Below, in pieces: positions 26,151 through 34,542 of a stretch of DNA of 42,864 nucleotides (position 1 is its first letter; each line of letters opens with the position of its first letter). The notes beneath the pieces were generated by a model. It did not search any database, was not told the DNA's origin, and saw only the letters and a program-made list of their open reading frames with translations. The DNA is from Planctomycetia bacterium. GTDB taxonomy: Bacteria > Planctomycetota > Planctomycetia > Planctomycetales > Planctomycetaceae. Where the stretch lies: NCBI GenBank assembly GCA_026400935.1, contig JAPLNX010000208.1:1-42864 (forward strand), read 5' to 3'. The translations under genes and the position numbers were made by a program.

Positions 26151-27434
26151 ATGTCTCAACAACAGCCGACACCAACAACCAACACTGAAATTGTGAATGA
26201 ACCAAGTCGAGCGAATTACACGCTCTGGCAGATCACGGCGTATGCGCTGCGACTGGGAACGCTGGGCTTTGGCGGGCCTGTCGCGTTGGTTGGCTACATG
26301 CACCGGGACTTGGTCGAGCAACGAAAATGGATTTCCGAAGCGGACTACAAAGAAGGGATGACGCTGGCGCAGCTCATGCCGGGACCGCTGGCCGCTCAAC
26401 TGGCGATCTATTTGGGCTATGTGCATTACGGAGCTTTGGGAGCAACACTCGTCGGCATTGGCTTCGTGCTTCCGTCGTTTTTGATGGTCGTATCATTGGG
26501 CTGGGCCTATGACCTTTACGGTGGCTTGCAGTGGATGCAGGCAGTGTTTTATGGCGTAGGTTCGAGCGTTATCGCGATCATCCTGATCAGCGCTTACAAG
26601 CTGACGAAGAAGACGATCGGTGCCGACCAGTTGTTGTGGGCCATTTATCTCATTAGCGCCGTGATCACGGTTGTCACCGAATCGGAATCAATCTGGTTGT
26701 TCCTGGGAGCAGGAGCGCTGACTTGGTTTGTGAAAAAACCGCCACGCGCGATTCCGCCAAATCCTGCAACGCAGACTGAAACAGTCGTAGCAAAAGCCGT
26801 CCCACCGATTGTCCCACCGCAGAGATCAGCGATGATGATCCCGCCGTTCATGGCCTTGGGTTGGATGCCAATTGCGTCCTCGAAAACGCTGCTGCAAATC
26901 TTTTTGTTCTTCACCAAAGCGGGCTCGTTTGTCTTTGGGAGCGGCCTCGCCATCGTGCCGTTTCTCTATTCAGGAGTCGTGAAAGAATACGGCTGGCTGA
27001 CCGAGCATCAATTTGTGGATGCCGTGGCCGTGGCCATGATCACCCCCGGTCCCGTCGTGATCACGGTCGCGTTCATCGGCTATCTCGTGGGCGGCTTAGC
27101 AGGAGCGACACTCGCCGCGCTGGGGACATTCTTGCCGTGCTATTTGCTAACGATCATTCCCGCTCCGTACTTCAAGAAGCACGGCAAGCGACCGGGGATC
27201 GTCGCGTTTGTTGATGGAGTCACCGCTGCGGCCGTCGGTGCCATTGCAGGTTCGGTGCTGGTTCTCGGGCGACGAACGATCTTTAAAGATGGCTGCACGC
27301 CGCAGGTTCCCAAGATCGTGTTGCTGTGCGTGACTCTCGGCTTGCTGCTGAAGTTCAAAAAACTACCCGAACCGCTCGTCGTCTTGGGTGCAGCGATCGC
27401 TGGATTGCTGCTGTTCCCGCTCGTAGATCCGTGA
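26151..27434 (+). CDS. chrA: Chromate transporter, two-domain (CHR family)
   Basis: A 427-residue membrane protein with the tandem-duplicated CHR layout. The N-terminal half has GTLGFGGPVALVGYMHRDLV and MPGPLAAQLAIYLGY; the C-terminal half repeats the pattern as FTKAGSFVFGSGLAIVPFL and MITPGPVVITVAFIGYLVGG. About ten hydrophobic segments are visible, with a Pro-rich cytosolic linker near residues 195-235. ChrA exports chromate, often in exchange with sulfate or driven by proton motive force; the family also includes members with no proven chromate role. ATG 26151 is preferred over the earlier frame start at 26121, which overlaps the end of the PfpI gene. Confidence 0.88.
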   Translation: MSQQQPTPTTNTEIVNEPSRANYTLWQITAYALRLGTLGFGGPVALVGYMHRDLVEQRKWISEADYKEGMTLAQLMPGPLAAQLAIYLGYVHYGALGATLVGIGFVLPSFLMVVSLGWAYDLYGGLQWMQAVFYGVGSSVIAIILISAYKLTKKTIGADQLLWAIYLISAVITVVTESESIWLFLGAGALTWFVKKPPRAIPPNPATQTETVVAKAVPPIVPPQRSAMMIPPFMALGWMPIASSKTLLQIFLFFTKAGSFVFGSGLAIVPFLYSGVVKEYGWLTEHQFVDAVAVAMITPGPVVITVAFIGYLVGGLAGATLAALGTFLPCYLLTIIPAPYFKKHGKRPGIVAFVDGVTAAAVGAIAGSVLVLGRRTIFKDGCTPQVPKIVLLCVTLGLLLKFKKLPEPLVVLGAAIAGLLLFPLVDP

Positions 27435-27451
27435 CCGCTGCAAATTGCGAA

Positions 27452-27772
27452 TCAACTGACAGGCTTGAAGCCCATGTCTTTAAATTGTGCCGGATCAATT
27501 GGTGAGGTCAATTTTACGATCGAGATTTCGTGCCACGGAACGATGATAGATCGTGCTCCAGAAGTATCTGGTCGGTCTCGCTCCAGCAGCACCATCTGTT
27601 CGGCAATCTGAAAATTGCTAAACGCGATCGGTTCGTTGAGAGACGTCACGACGATTCCCACCTTGGGTATCGTTGCGGGCCAACGTAGGAAGAGCATTTT
27701 CCAAGTCAGGTCTTTTTCCATGACAAGCAGTCCATTACCAACACTAGTTGGCGACTCAACAAGTTTGCCCAT
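27452..27772 (-). CDS. Small protein of unknown function
   Basis: A protein of up to 106 residues with no recognised domain. It is a soluble-looking mixed alpha/beta sequence (KVGIVVTSLNEPIAFSNF, then SIIVPWHEISIVKLTSPI). The reading frame stays open upstream through a terminator and into the tRNA-Glu gene, so those parts cannot be coding. ATG 27772 is the first start clear of the terminator, and ATG 27721 (89 residues) is a credible alternative; neither has a strong ribosome-binding site. It converges on chrA with only 17 bp between stops. It reads like a real gene because of its balanced composition and end position. Confidence 0.55.
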   Translation of the reverse strand: MGKLVESPTSVGNGLLVMEKDLTWKMLFLRWPATIPKVGIVVTSLNEPIAFSNFQIAEQMVLLERDRPDTSGARSIIVPWHEISIVKLTSPIDPAQFKDMGFKPVS

Positions 27773-27796
27773 TTGCGGGCAGGCCCACGTTCCGCA

Positions 27797-27836
27797 CAAA
27801 AAAGAAAACCCGAGCAACCTGACGGCTGCTCGGGTT
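27797..27836 (-). terminator. Rho-independent terminator of the tRNA-Glu transcript
   Basis: On the minus strand a 10-bp perfect stem (AACCCGAGCA / TGCTCGGGTT) is followed by a T-rich tract (27797-27806). It begins 12 bp after the tRNA 3' end. Confidence 0.93.
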
Positions 27837-27847
27837 CCTAATGCCAA

Positions 27848-27922
27848 TGACCCCAAGGGGATTCGAACCCCTGTTGTCGGAATGAAAATCCGGTGTCCTA
27901 GGCCTAACTAGACGATGGGGCC
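27848..27922 (-). tRNA. tRNA-Glu (anticodon UUC)
   Basis: A 75-base cloverleaf on the minus strand. The acceptor stem GGCCCCA pairs with TGGGGTC (one G-T pair) and the discriminator is A; the 3' CCA is not encoded. The D arm has GTCTAG..GGCCTAGGAC, as is usual for tRNA-Glu. The anticodon loop TTTTCAT contains TTC at 27884-27886, and the T arm is GGGGTTCGAATCCCC. The top pair of the anticodon stem (27-43) is C against A, a mismatch that leaves four pairs. It is flanked by its own promoter and terminator. Confidence 0.95.
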
Positions 27923-27936
27923 AAAAAGCGGCCCAC

Positions 27937-27964
27937 ACTTTAGGGTCTATCGCGCGACTGTCAA
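27937..27964 (-). promoter_or_regulatory. Sigma-70-type promoter of tRNA-Glu
   Basis: On the minus strand there is a perfect -35 TTGACA (27959-27964), a 16-bp spacer and a -10-like TAAAGT (27937-27942). The tRNA 5' end follows 14 bases later, as expected for a stable-RNA promoter. Confidence 0.7.
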
Positions 27965-27985
27965 GCCGTCCGGAATAGTGAGTTA

Positions 27986-28201
27986 TTACGGACTAGAATT
28001 CTCGATCGGAGGGACTGTTTTTGTTGCTTCGACGGATTCAGCTTGTTGAATCGACACCAATATTTCGCTTCGATGAACGGGGACATCGCGAGGAGCTTGA
28101 ATCCCCAAGCGGACTTTGTCTCCTCGCACTTCGATCACCGTGACGACAATGTTTTCGTCGATCACCACACTTTCACTGCGTTTGCGGGAAAGGACTAACA
28201 T
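27986..28201 (-). CDS. csrA: Carbon storage regulator, RNA-binding protein
   Basis: A 71-residue CsrA/RsmA homologue beginning MLVLSRKRSESVVID, with the following strands VTVIEVRGDKVRLGIQAP and the VHRSEI segment. Leu4 and Arg6 and the VHRSE region form the two RNA-binding faces in the known dimer. It binds GGA-containing loops near ribosome-binding sites and controls translation and stability of target mRNAs. I chose ATG 28201 because it gives the canonical MLVLSRKR start; a longer frame adds ten non-family residues. A GGAG ribosome-binding site lies upstream. The last 15 residues are a variable Glu/Thr/Pro tail. Confidence 0.96.
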   Translation of the reverse strand: MLVLSRKRSESVVIDENIVVTVIEVRGDKVRLGIQAPRDVPVHRSEILVSIQQAESVEATKTVPPIENSSP

Positions 28202-28673
28202 GGCGAATGAATCTCCAAAATCCCAAATCACTGGTATAACATCAAAAGTCTCATCAGATTGATTGCCAGGATAAATTTACGAAGATAGCTCGCGTGACCG
28301 CTAAAAATGGTTTAGTCAGATTCTAGTATGGGGAATTCCACGGTCAAGCAGCCACTGCGTCGCGTTCACTTGACAAAGTGTATGAGACAAAAATGCGGTG
28401 TCTTGAACTGACCAGATTTTCTATCTCGTCACAAGCCAGTGATGGAACGCCTCACACTATATCTCGTCACAAGCCAGTGATGGAACGCCTCACACTATGG
28501 TCTGCAATAAAGCTGCCTCGCTGATAACGACGTTAGCTAGTAACTTACGTGGGTTGTGCGGTGTATGGCACAGACAAGATCAGTCACACGGCTTCTTCGT
28601 GGGAGTTTCTTGGTCAGTCGTGCTGTTTTTAATTTGAGCGGGCCATTGTGTCCGGCACTCCGTGGGGCCTCGG
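28202..28673. other. Divergent intergenic region between csrA and the response regulator
   Basis: This 472-bp region has no supported gene. It must hold promoters for csrA (minus) and the response regulator (plus). Its main feature is the perfect 38-bp tandem duplication at 28422-28497, annotated separately. I could not place a -35/-10 pair with confidence. Confidence 0.4.
28422..28497. repeat. Perfect 38-bp tandem direct repeat
   Basis: Two exact copies (28422-28459 and 28460-28497), each beginning TATCTCGTCACAAGCC and ending GGAACGCCTCACACTA, stand head to tail with no spacer. They lie about 180 bp before the response-regulator start. Each copy has a small TCAC..GTGA dyad that could be a protein-binding site. 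Confidence 0.9.
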
Positions 28674-29225
28674 ATGATTTTTGATCCAAGTATTTCTGCC
28701 AATTCGGTTGCTCACCACATTTTGGTGGTCGAGGACGACACCGCATCGGCTGATTCTCTGAAGGCATTGCTGGAAGCCAATGGCTTCCGAGTGCAAATCG
28801 CAAAAGACGGTGGCCAAGCTCATTCGGCGTTCCGAATGCGGCGACCGGATTTTGTCATCACTGACCTGATTCTACCGGGTGAAAACGGCTTTGAGTTGAT
28901 TGATCGAATGAAGCGCTCAGATGAAACCGTTCCGGTGCTCGTGCTTTCGGCGGTTGCCTTGGACGAGTCGAAAATTCTGGCGGATCGCCTGGGAGCCGAT
29001 GGCTACATTGCCAAACCAGTCGCTGCGGAGGTTTTACTAGAGGAGATTCAGTCGATCGCCCAGCGCGTTTGGGAGCGGACGCATCTGGATCAACAGCGAG
29101 ACGAGAAGCGGATTAGATTCAATTGCCGGTGCGGTAAGAAGTTCAAAGTCAGTCACGTGCATCGAGGGCGGACGTTAACATGTCCGGACTGCGGCGAACC
29201 GTTGATTGTTCCAAGATATGAATAA
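28674..29225 (+). CDS. Response regulator receiver domain with C-terminal zinc-ribbon-like tail
   Basis: A 183-residue protein. Residues about 14-132 form a CheY-like receiver: the acidic pair Asp21/Asp22 (VVEDD), phospho-acceptor Asp64 (VITDLILPGENG), Ser92 in the VLVLSA strand and Lys114 (YIAKP). The tail has a CxC...CxxC set, Cys151/Cys153 (NCRCGKKFKV) and Cys170/Cys173 (CPDCGEPLIVP), like a rubredoxin-type or FmdB-like zinc ribbon. There is no DNA-binding output domain, so output may be through protein contact or the ribbon. No histidine kinase is adjacent. ATG 28674 is used; a GTG at 28662 is an alternative. The FHA gene follows 92 bp later on the same strand, which suggests a linked signalling role. 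Confidence 0.85.
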   Translation: MIFDPSISANSVAHHILVVEDDTASADSLKALLEANGFRVQIAKDGGQAHSAFRMRRPDFVITDLILPGENGFELIDRMKRSDETVPVLVLSAVALDESKILADRLGADGYIAKPVAAEVLLEEIQSIAQRVWERTHLDQQRDEKRIRFNCRCGKKFKVSHVHRGRTLTCPDCGEPLIVPRYE

Positions 29226-29317
29226 CGAAAACTGTTGCAGTGAATTAAGCAATGCGATCTGACAGTGAAGTAGTAAGGTTCTTTGGGTTGTGTCTTGGTC
29301 TGTAGAAAAGCGATGCG

Positions 29318-29908
29318 ATGGCGGCTCTCATCATTCTTACCGGTAAACATCAAGGCAAACGGCTGACAGTCCCCGATGGCGAGGTCGTGATTGGACGAGA
29401 CGAAACATGTCAAGTCCGGTTGGCAACGAACGAGGTCAGTCGATTCCATTGTCGAATTCGGACGATTGCCCAACGTGTGACAGTGAGCGACATGGGCAGC
29501 CGTAATGGCACGTTGATTAACGATGTTGCCATCAAAGGTGAAGCGGAACTCAGTCCCGGCGATATCTTGCGAATCGGACCAGTGTCATTCCAATTGGTTG
29601 GGAAGAAAGTCGAGTCGCCGAACTCTGAAAAGAAGAGTCCGTCGGATGACAGTATCTTGGATTGGCTCGCCGACGAAGAAGAAAGCCAAACAGGTGATAC
29701 GACGATTATCCCTCGGACTGCGGCACAGGTTCGAGTGCCTGAGCCATCGGTGTCGGTTGACAAGGACCTCTCGCCTGAGGCGCCGCCGCCTGCACAGAAA
29801 AAGTACAAGTCAGTTGGCGATGAAGGCGAAGACATCATTCAGAGGCACTTTGAGTTGGTCCAAGACGGTAAGTTGCCGAAGCGGGTTCCGGCGTTGAAGC
29901 CGCGATAG
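29318..29908 (+). CDS. FHA-domain protein
   Basis: A 196-residue protein with an N-terminal forkhead-associated domain (about residues 5-96) that binds phosphothreonine peptides. The key residues are in place: Gly-Arg at 26-27 (VVIGRDE), Ser41 and His44 (SRFH), and the SRNGT motif at 61-65 with Asn64-type contact to the phosphopeptide. The C-terminal half (about 97-196) is acidic and Pro/Ser/Thr-rich and probably disordered, a typical anchor or phosphorylation region. It follows the response regulator; a Ser/Thr kinase partner is likely elsewhere in the genome. The first ATG fits the domain start. Confidence 0.88.
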   Translation: MAALIILTGKHQGKRLTVPDGEVVIGRDETCQVRLATNEVSRFHCRIRTIAQRVTVSDMGSRNGTLINDVAIKGEAELSPGDILRIGPVSFQLVGKKVESPNSEKKSPSDDSILDWLADEEESQTGDTTIIPRTAAQVRVPEPSVSVDKDLSPEAPPPAQKKYKSVGDEGEDIIQRHFELVQDGKLPKRVPALKPR

Positions 29909-29953
29909 TTCACGTCTCACAAGCATTGAGCGACGACCAGAAAGTTAGGGCGA

Positions 29954-30631
29954 ATGCGGATTATTGCAGGGCAGTACCGACGACGAAAATTGATGGCTAA
30001 TCCGGGACTAACGACTCGCCCAATTACTGACTTTGTCAAAGAGACGATCTTCGGTCGCCTGGAAGACGAACTCGTCGGGAAGAAAGTCGCTGACATTTTT
30101 TCTGGAACAGGGACAATCGGTTTTGAGGCACTAAGCCGAGGTGCCACAAGTGTCGTGTTCATCGAGAAGGACGGAACCGCGTTTGATTTACTCAAGCGAA
30201 ACGTCGCAGCGCTTGGGGTGGAATCAGATTGTCTCTGCTGGAAAACCGACATCTTTCGCTGCTCGTTTCGTCCAAAAGGGGACGGGCCGAGGTTCTTGCC
30301 GTTCGATTGGATCTTCTTTGATCCACCGTTCGAGATGATCGAAGACTTGAAACCAGGTGCGGAGATCTTCCGAGTGTTAAGACAGTTATCACGCGAAGAC
30401 ATTAGCGTGCCGGACGCTCGACTCGTTTTGCGAACGCCGGCGCGGGTTGAGTTTCAAATGCCCCCAATGTGGGAGTTGGAGAGACATTGGCCGTTCTCTC
30501 GTATGGAAGTCTTCGTCTACCGTAAGAAGCAAAAAGAACCGGAGCTTTCGGAGTCACAAACGTCCGCACAACCAGATGAGAGTTCACCAATTGACGAGAG
30601 CGAACAGTCGTCGTCAAGTTTAGATTTATAG
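29954..30631 (+). CDS. rsmD: 16S rRNA (guanine(966)-N2)-methyltransferase
   Basis: A 225-residue RsmD-type methyltransferase that methylates G966 of 16S rRNA using S-adenosylmethionine. The family opening RIIAGQYRRRKL, the TRPITDFVKETIF segment, the SAM-binding motif VADIFSGTGTIGFEALSRG (residues 45-63) and the catalytic motif DPPFE (123-127) are all present. The usual length is about 180-200; here a Glu/Ser-rich, probably disordered tail adds about 30 residues. AGGGCG lies just before the ATG. It probably sits in one transcription direction with the FHA gene upstream (45 bp) and the SDR gene downstream (93 bp). Confidence 0.92.
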   Translation: MRIIAGQYRRRKLMANPGLTTRPITDFVKETIFGRLEDELVGKKVADIFSGTGTIGFEALSRGATSVVFIEKDGTAFDLLKRNVAALGVESDCLCWKTDIFRCSFRPKGDGPRFLPFDWIFFDPPFEMIEDLKPGAEIFRVLRQLSREDISVPDARLVLRTPARVEFQMPPMWELERHWPFSRMEVFVYRKKQKEPELSESQTSAQPDESSPIDESEQSSSSLDL

Positions 30632-30724
30632 TCGTAACGAAATATGTCACGCGGTTCGCGTGCGTTGACTGTTTGTGGGCTGGTACGCGAATCATGTGCG
30701 CCACAACTGCATCAGGGGTATCGC

Positions 30725-31507
30725 ATGAGCGTTCTTGACCGATTTCGTCTTGATGGAAAGCGGCTCTTTATTACTGGCGGCAGCCGTGGACTCGGTCGCG
30801 AAATGGCAATCGCAATCGCCGATGCTGGAGCTAACGTCGTTTTGGTTGGACGCGATCAAGAAAGCCTGAATGCGACCGCAGCCGACATTCGACAACTCGG
30901 ACGAAGTGCCGATGTCATCTCCGCAGATATCGGCCTGCCGGCTGATTGCGAGCGAGCATGCAGCCAAGCCCTCGAACAATTTGGACCGATCGATATCTTG
31001 ATCAATAACGTCGGCGGGCGGCGGATCAATGTGCCGGTCGAGGAACAATCGCTCGAGCAGTGGCAACAGATCATGGATATCAACCTGACGAGTACGTTTC
31101 TTTGCACGAAGTTGGTCGGCGGCGAGATGATCAAGCGAGGCAACGGCGGTCGAGTCATCAACATCGCTTCGATTTCCGGCATGGTCGCGAATCGTGGTAT
31201 TGGTGGTCGCAGCTACGAAACATCAAAAGCCGCAGTCATTCAATTCACACGTGCGGTCGCAACTGATTGGGCTCCACACAAGATCACCGTCAACGCCATC
31301 TGCCCCGGCGGTTTCATGACAGAACCAAATGTCCGCTGGGCATCCCAAAATCCGCAGGTCATCGAGACGTTTAAGAAGCAGATTCCGATGGGTGACTTCG
31401 GCCAACCAGAAGATTTGGGACCGCTTGCTGTTTACCTCGCCAGCGGCGCTGCTCGGTATGTCACGGGAGCGGCAATCGTGATCGACGGTGGGTACACGCT
31501 GTGGTAA
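30725..31507 (+). CDS. Short-chain dehydrogenase/reductase (SDR)
   Basis: A 260-residue classical SDR. The NAD(P)-binding motif TGGSRGLG (residues 17-24), the NNVGG strand (94-98) and the catalytic Ser151, Tyr164 and Lys168 (ISGM, then YETSK) are all visible, and the closing VTGAAIVIDGGYTLW is typical. The opening RFRLDGKRLFITGG resembles gluconate 5-dehydrogenase and 3-oxoacyl-ACP reductase-type members; sequence reading does not settle substrate or cofactor. I chose ATG 30725 because the 27 codons upstream are not SDR-like. A GGGG sequence lies upstream at a fair distance. Confidence 0.88.
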   Translation: MSVLDRFRLDGKRLFITGGSRGLGREMAIAIADAGANVVLVGRDQESLNATAADIRQLGRSADVISADIGLPADCERACSQALEQFGPIDILINNVGGRRINVPVEEQSLEQWQQIMDINLTSTFLCTKLVGGEMIKRGNGGRVINIASISGMVANRGIGGRSYETSKAAVIQFTRAVATDWAPHKITVNAICPGGFMTEPNVRWASQNPQVIETFKKQIPMGDFGQPEDLGPLAVYLASGAARYVTGAAIVIDGGYTLW

Positions 31508-31523
31508 TTGAGGAACAATACGG

Positions 31524-33546
31524 ATGATGCGAGAGTTGATCGTGGATTTTGCAAGCAAGCAACAAAGACAACTTCTGTCTCGACCGTGGCTGTGGATTAG
31601 TTTGATTGTCATTTCATTGCTGGTATCTGCCGGTGATCTTTTCGCTGCCGATGGCTTACAGCGGATCAAGTACAACAACCCTGGACTGATTGTTGATCTA
31701 GGCGTTGGTTTGTGGGCATGGCCTGTGCCCTATGATGTGGACGGAGATGGCGATCACGACTTGATCGTGGTCTGTCCCGACAAGCCGTACAACGGGACTT
31801 ATCTGTTCGAAAACACTGCTGGCCCAAACGAAAAAATGCCGGTGTTCAAAGCCGCGCGGCGACTTGGGGCGGGCAAACATTACGCGATGCCGTCGTATGT
31901 CGATGGGAAGCTGCGAGTCCTCACGCCGGGAGCCGAACATCCCCACTTTCTGAAAACCGGACTTGATATCGGCATGAAGTTGCCATTGGCGGCGAACATT
32001 CATACGACAGTGGTCGGCAAGACTCCGGGCTTGTTCAAGGTCCGACACAATCAATGGCGTTACCTCGACTTTGATGGAGACGACGCACTCGATCTTGTCG
32101 TCGCTGTCGAAGACTGGCCGGACTACGTTTGGGATGACGCATGGGACGCGAATGGTCATTGGACCAACGGGCCATTGCATGGGTTAGTTTACATCGTGCG
32201 AAATGTGGGCTCGACTGACGCCCCCAACTCTACTCGACACAACTCTACTCGACACTTTTGGCTGCGCATCGCCGAACTTCGCTGACTTCGACTGAGACGG
32301 TGATCTCGATTTGCTCTGCGGCGAGTTCCTCGATGGATTCACCTACTTTGAAAATATTGGCTCGCGAAGGAAGCCGGAGTATGCGAGCGGTCGACGGCTC
32401 ATGAACGGCGATCACTTGCTGACAATGGATCTCGAGATGATCGTCCACATCGCGTTCGATTGGGATCGCGATGGAGATTTCGATTTGATCGTCGGCGACG
32501 AAGATGGTCGTGTTGCATTTGTCGAGAACCTCGGTTGCATCGTCGACCGTCTGCCACAATTCGCGCCCCCGCGATACTTCCAACAAGAGGCAGATGAACT
32601 GCAATGCGGTGCGCTCTCGACGCCGGTCGGTTTTGATTGGGATGGTGATGGTGACATCGACATCGTCTCGGGCAACACTTCGGGCTACATCGAGTTCTTC
32701 GAGAATCTCAGTGGTCCGACGGTCGCGTCTCCCAAATGGGCCGCTCCACGTCGGCTTGAGGCAGGCGGAAAGACGTTTCGTGTGATGGCCGGCCCGAACG
32801 GATCGATTCAAGGACCAGCAGAGGCGAAGTGGGGCTACACAACATTGAACATCGCTGACTGGGATCATGACGGGCGACCTGACATCGTCTTCAATTCCAT
32901 CTGGGGCCGAGTGCAATGGCTGCGAAACATCGGCACACGTACGGAACCAAGACTGGCCGAAGCGCAGCCGATCAAAGTTGAGTGGCCCGGCACACCACCC
33001 AAGCCAGTATGGACTTGGTGGGTACCAAACGAGAAAGAACTCGTCACACAATGGCGAACAACGCCCGTCGTGGCAGATTGGAACAACGACGGCCTGCTCG
33101 ACTTGGCGATGCTCGACCACGAAGGATTTCTAGCGTTGTATGAACGGACAAAGGTGGAATTGAAATCGGACAATTCAAATCTCAAATCAACGCTCTCGAT
33201 TCTTCCACCGAGAACGGCATTTCTCGACGAAAAAGGTCAACCTCTGCATCTCAATGCCGGACGAGCAGGAAAGAGCGGACGTCGAAAACTGTGCGCTATT
33301 GACTGGGATGGCGACGGCAGGCTCGACCTGTTGGTCAATTCAGAGAATGCGAATTGGTTGCGACAAGTTCAATCGCACGACGGCACATGGGCATTCAAGG
33401 ACATGGGCAAGCTTGGCAGTCGCAACATTGCAAGTCACGACGTTAGCCCGACAACCGTTGATTGGAATGGCGATGGGATCCCCGATTTCCTTGGCGGTGC
33501 TGAGGACGGGTTCTTCTACTTCTTGCGGAATCCGAAGGCAAAATAA
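31524..33546 (+). pseudogene. Decayed exported FG-GAP/VCBS repeat protein gene
   Basis: Two frames form one broken gene. Part one (31524-32285) starts with a signal/anchor region (residues about 20-42) and FG-GAP repeats (YDVDGDGDHDLIVV, LDFDGDDALDLVVA). Part two (32311-33546) continues with six more (for example VDWNGDGIPDF), shaped like calcium-binding integrin-alpha/VCBS repeats. Between them are three lesions: an extra base in the C run at 32221-32225, a perfect 15-bp tandem duplication at 32225-32254, and a TGA at 32293-32295. Removing one C gives DAPTLLDTFGC-like continuity with ASPNFADFD, and the TGA replaces the Gly of FDGDGD. The intact form would be about 670 residues, an exported repeat protein. 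Sequencing errors could explain part of this. Confidence 0.8.
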
Positions 33547-33582
33547 GCCTCGGATGACGAATTCACGAGACTCGTTGTCGAG

Positions 33583-34542
33583 TTATCGCCAACGTGGTCC
33601 GTCAATCTCGTCAATCCGCAATACATGCTGAGGTCGAGAGTAGCGATTCGGGCTCTCTTTGAATTGATCACGATTTTCAGCATTGCTGAAGAGGTACAAC
33701 TCACCGTCAAAGTACGCACCAAATGCCGTGCTACCAGGAATCGCTCGGTCGGATTTCCACAGCACAACCGGGTCACAGCCCAGCAAACGCGGCGCATACT
33801 TCGCCGGATCGGCTTGAAACTCGCGGTATTCCTCGGCGTCAAACATCAGATAGACAACACCTTGATAGACGAGCGCAAAATCAGTTTTCCCTTTGCGCCA
33901 AACACGGTCTTTGAAGAGCGACACTGGGCTATAGCGGCCTAAGCCGACGAGTAGTTTTTGCTCGACGGGTGGCTTTTGAATTGGCTCGATATTCTTCTGA
34001 GGCGGAACTTCTTGTTGGGGAGTTTGATCATCAACCAGTGCCTTGCCCGGAGCCTCTTTACTGGCGATTAATTCTTGTGGCTGAGGTGCTGCGTTGCCAT
34101 TCGGTTTCACACCAGTTTGGTCAATGAACTGTTGTAGTTGAGCCAAATAACCGTTTTTGTCTCTTGAGCGTTCGGACTTCGCCACAACGATACCATCGGG
34201 GCTCAATACGACATCTGACGGCAAAGATTGAATATTGAACTGCTCGACCAATTCAGGATGCTGATCGCTATCAACCATCACGGCGATGAAGTGCTGAGAC
34301 AGCACGCTATGCACGATGTTCGTATGCAGAACATCCTTTTCCATTTGCCGACATGGGCCACACCAAGTCGCGTAGAAATGTACGAGGAGCGGTCGCCCTG
34401 ATTGTTTCGCAAGGGCTTTGGCTTGTGCAAAATCTTTCATCCACGGCTCAGGACGATTTGCACCGATCGCAGAGAAAGTCATCAAAGCCAATAATCCGGT
34501 CACGACGACCGAGAGGCCAAAAAATCGGTTCCGTCCCATCAT
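33583..34542 (-). CDS. Exported thioredoxin-like protein with two YHS-like C-terminal repeats
   Basis: A 319-residue protein with an N-terminal hydrophobic signal/anchor (about residues 8-28). The thioredoxin fold follows (about 33-145), with the active-site motif ATWCGPCRQM (Cys61, Cys64) and the cis-Pro region SLPSDVVL. A Pro/Gln-rich linker (about 150-210) precedes two repeats of about 50 residues. The first runs from GRYSPVSLF to YAP and the second from GCDPVVLW to YSRP; both have a YLM/YLF strand and an F..DP/ESP..Y ending. This resembles the YHS-type domain fused to thioredoxins in planctomycetes. It is a probable periplasmic thiol-disulfide exchange protein; partners are unknown. The two adjacent Met codons (34542, 34539) are the likely start, and the longer frame upstream is not coding-like. 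Confidence 0.78.
   Translation of the reverse strand: MMGRNRFFGLSVVVTGLLALMTFSAIGANRPEPWMKDFAQAKALAKQSGRPLLVHFYATWCGPCRQMEKDVLHTNIVHSVLSQHFIAVMVDSDQHPELVEQFNIQSLPSDVVLSPDGIVVAKSERSRDKNGYLAQLQQFIDQTGVKPNGNAAPQPQELIASKEAPGKALVDDQTPQQEVPPQKNIEPIQKPPVEQKLLVGLGRYSPVSLFKDRVWRKGKTDFALVYQGVVYLMFDAEEYREFQADPAKYAPRLLGCDPVVLWKSDRAIPGSTAFGAYFDGELYLFSNAENRDQFKESPNRYSRPQHVLRIDEIDGPRWR

Noticed and set aside
27773-27856. Extended start for the small minus-strand gene at 27452
   Set aside because: It would run through the tRNA-Glu 3' end and its terminator, so coding is not credible there.
28422-28497. CRISPR array
   Set aside because: There are only two copies with no spacers and no cas genes; it is a plain tandem duplication.
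30644-30724. Upstream start for the SDR gene
   Set aside because: The added 27 residues are not SDR-like, and the ATG at 30725 gives the normal family N-terminus.
32412-33185. Antisense frames over the VCBS region
   Set aside because: They have no start context or domain, and the plus strand shows clear FG-GAP motifs.
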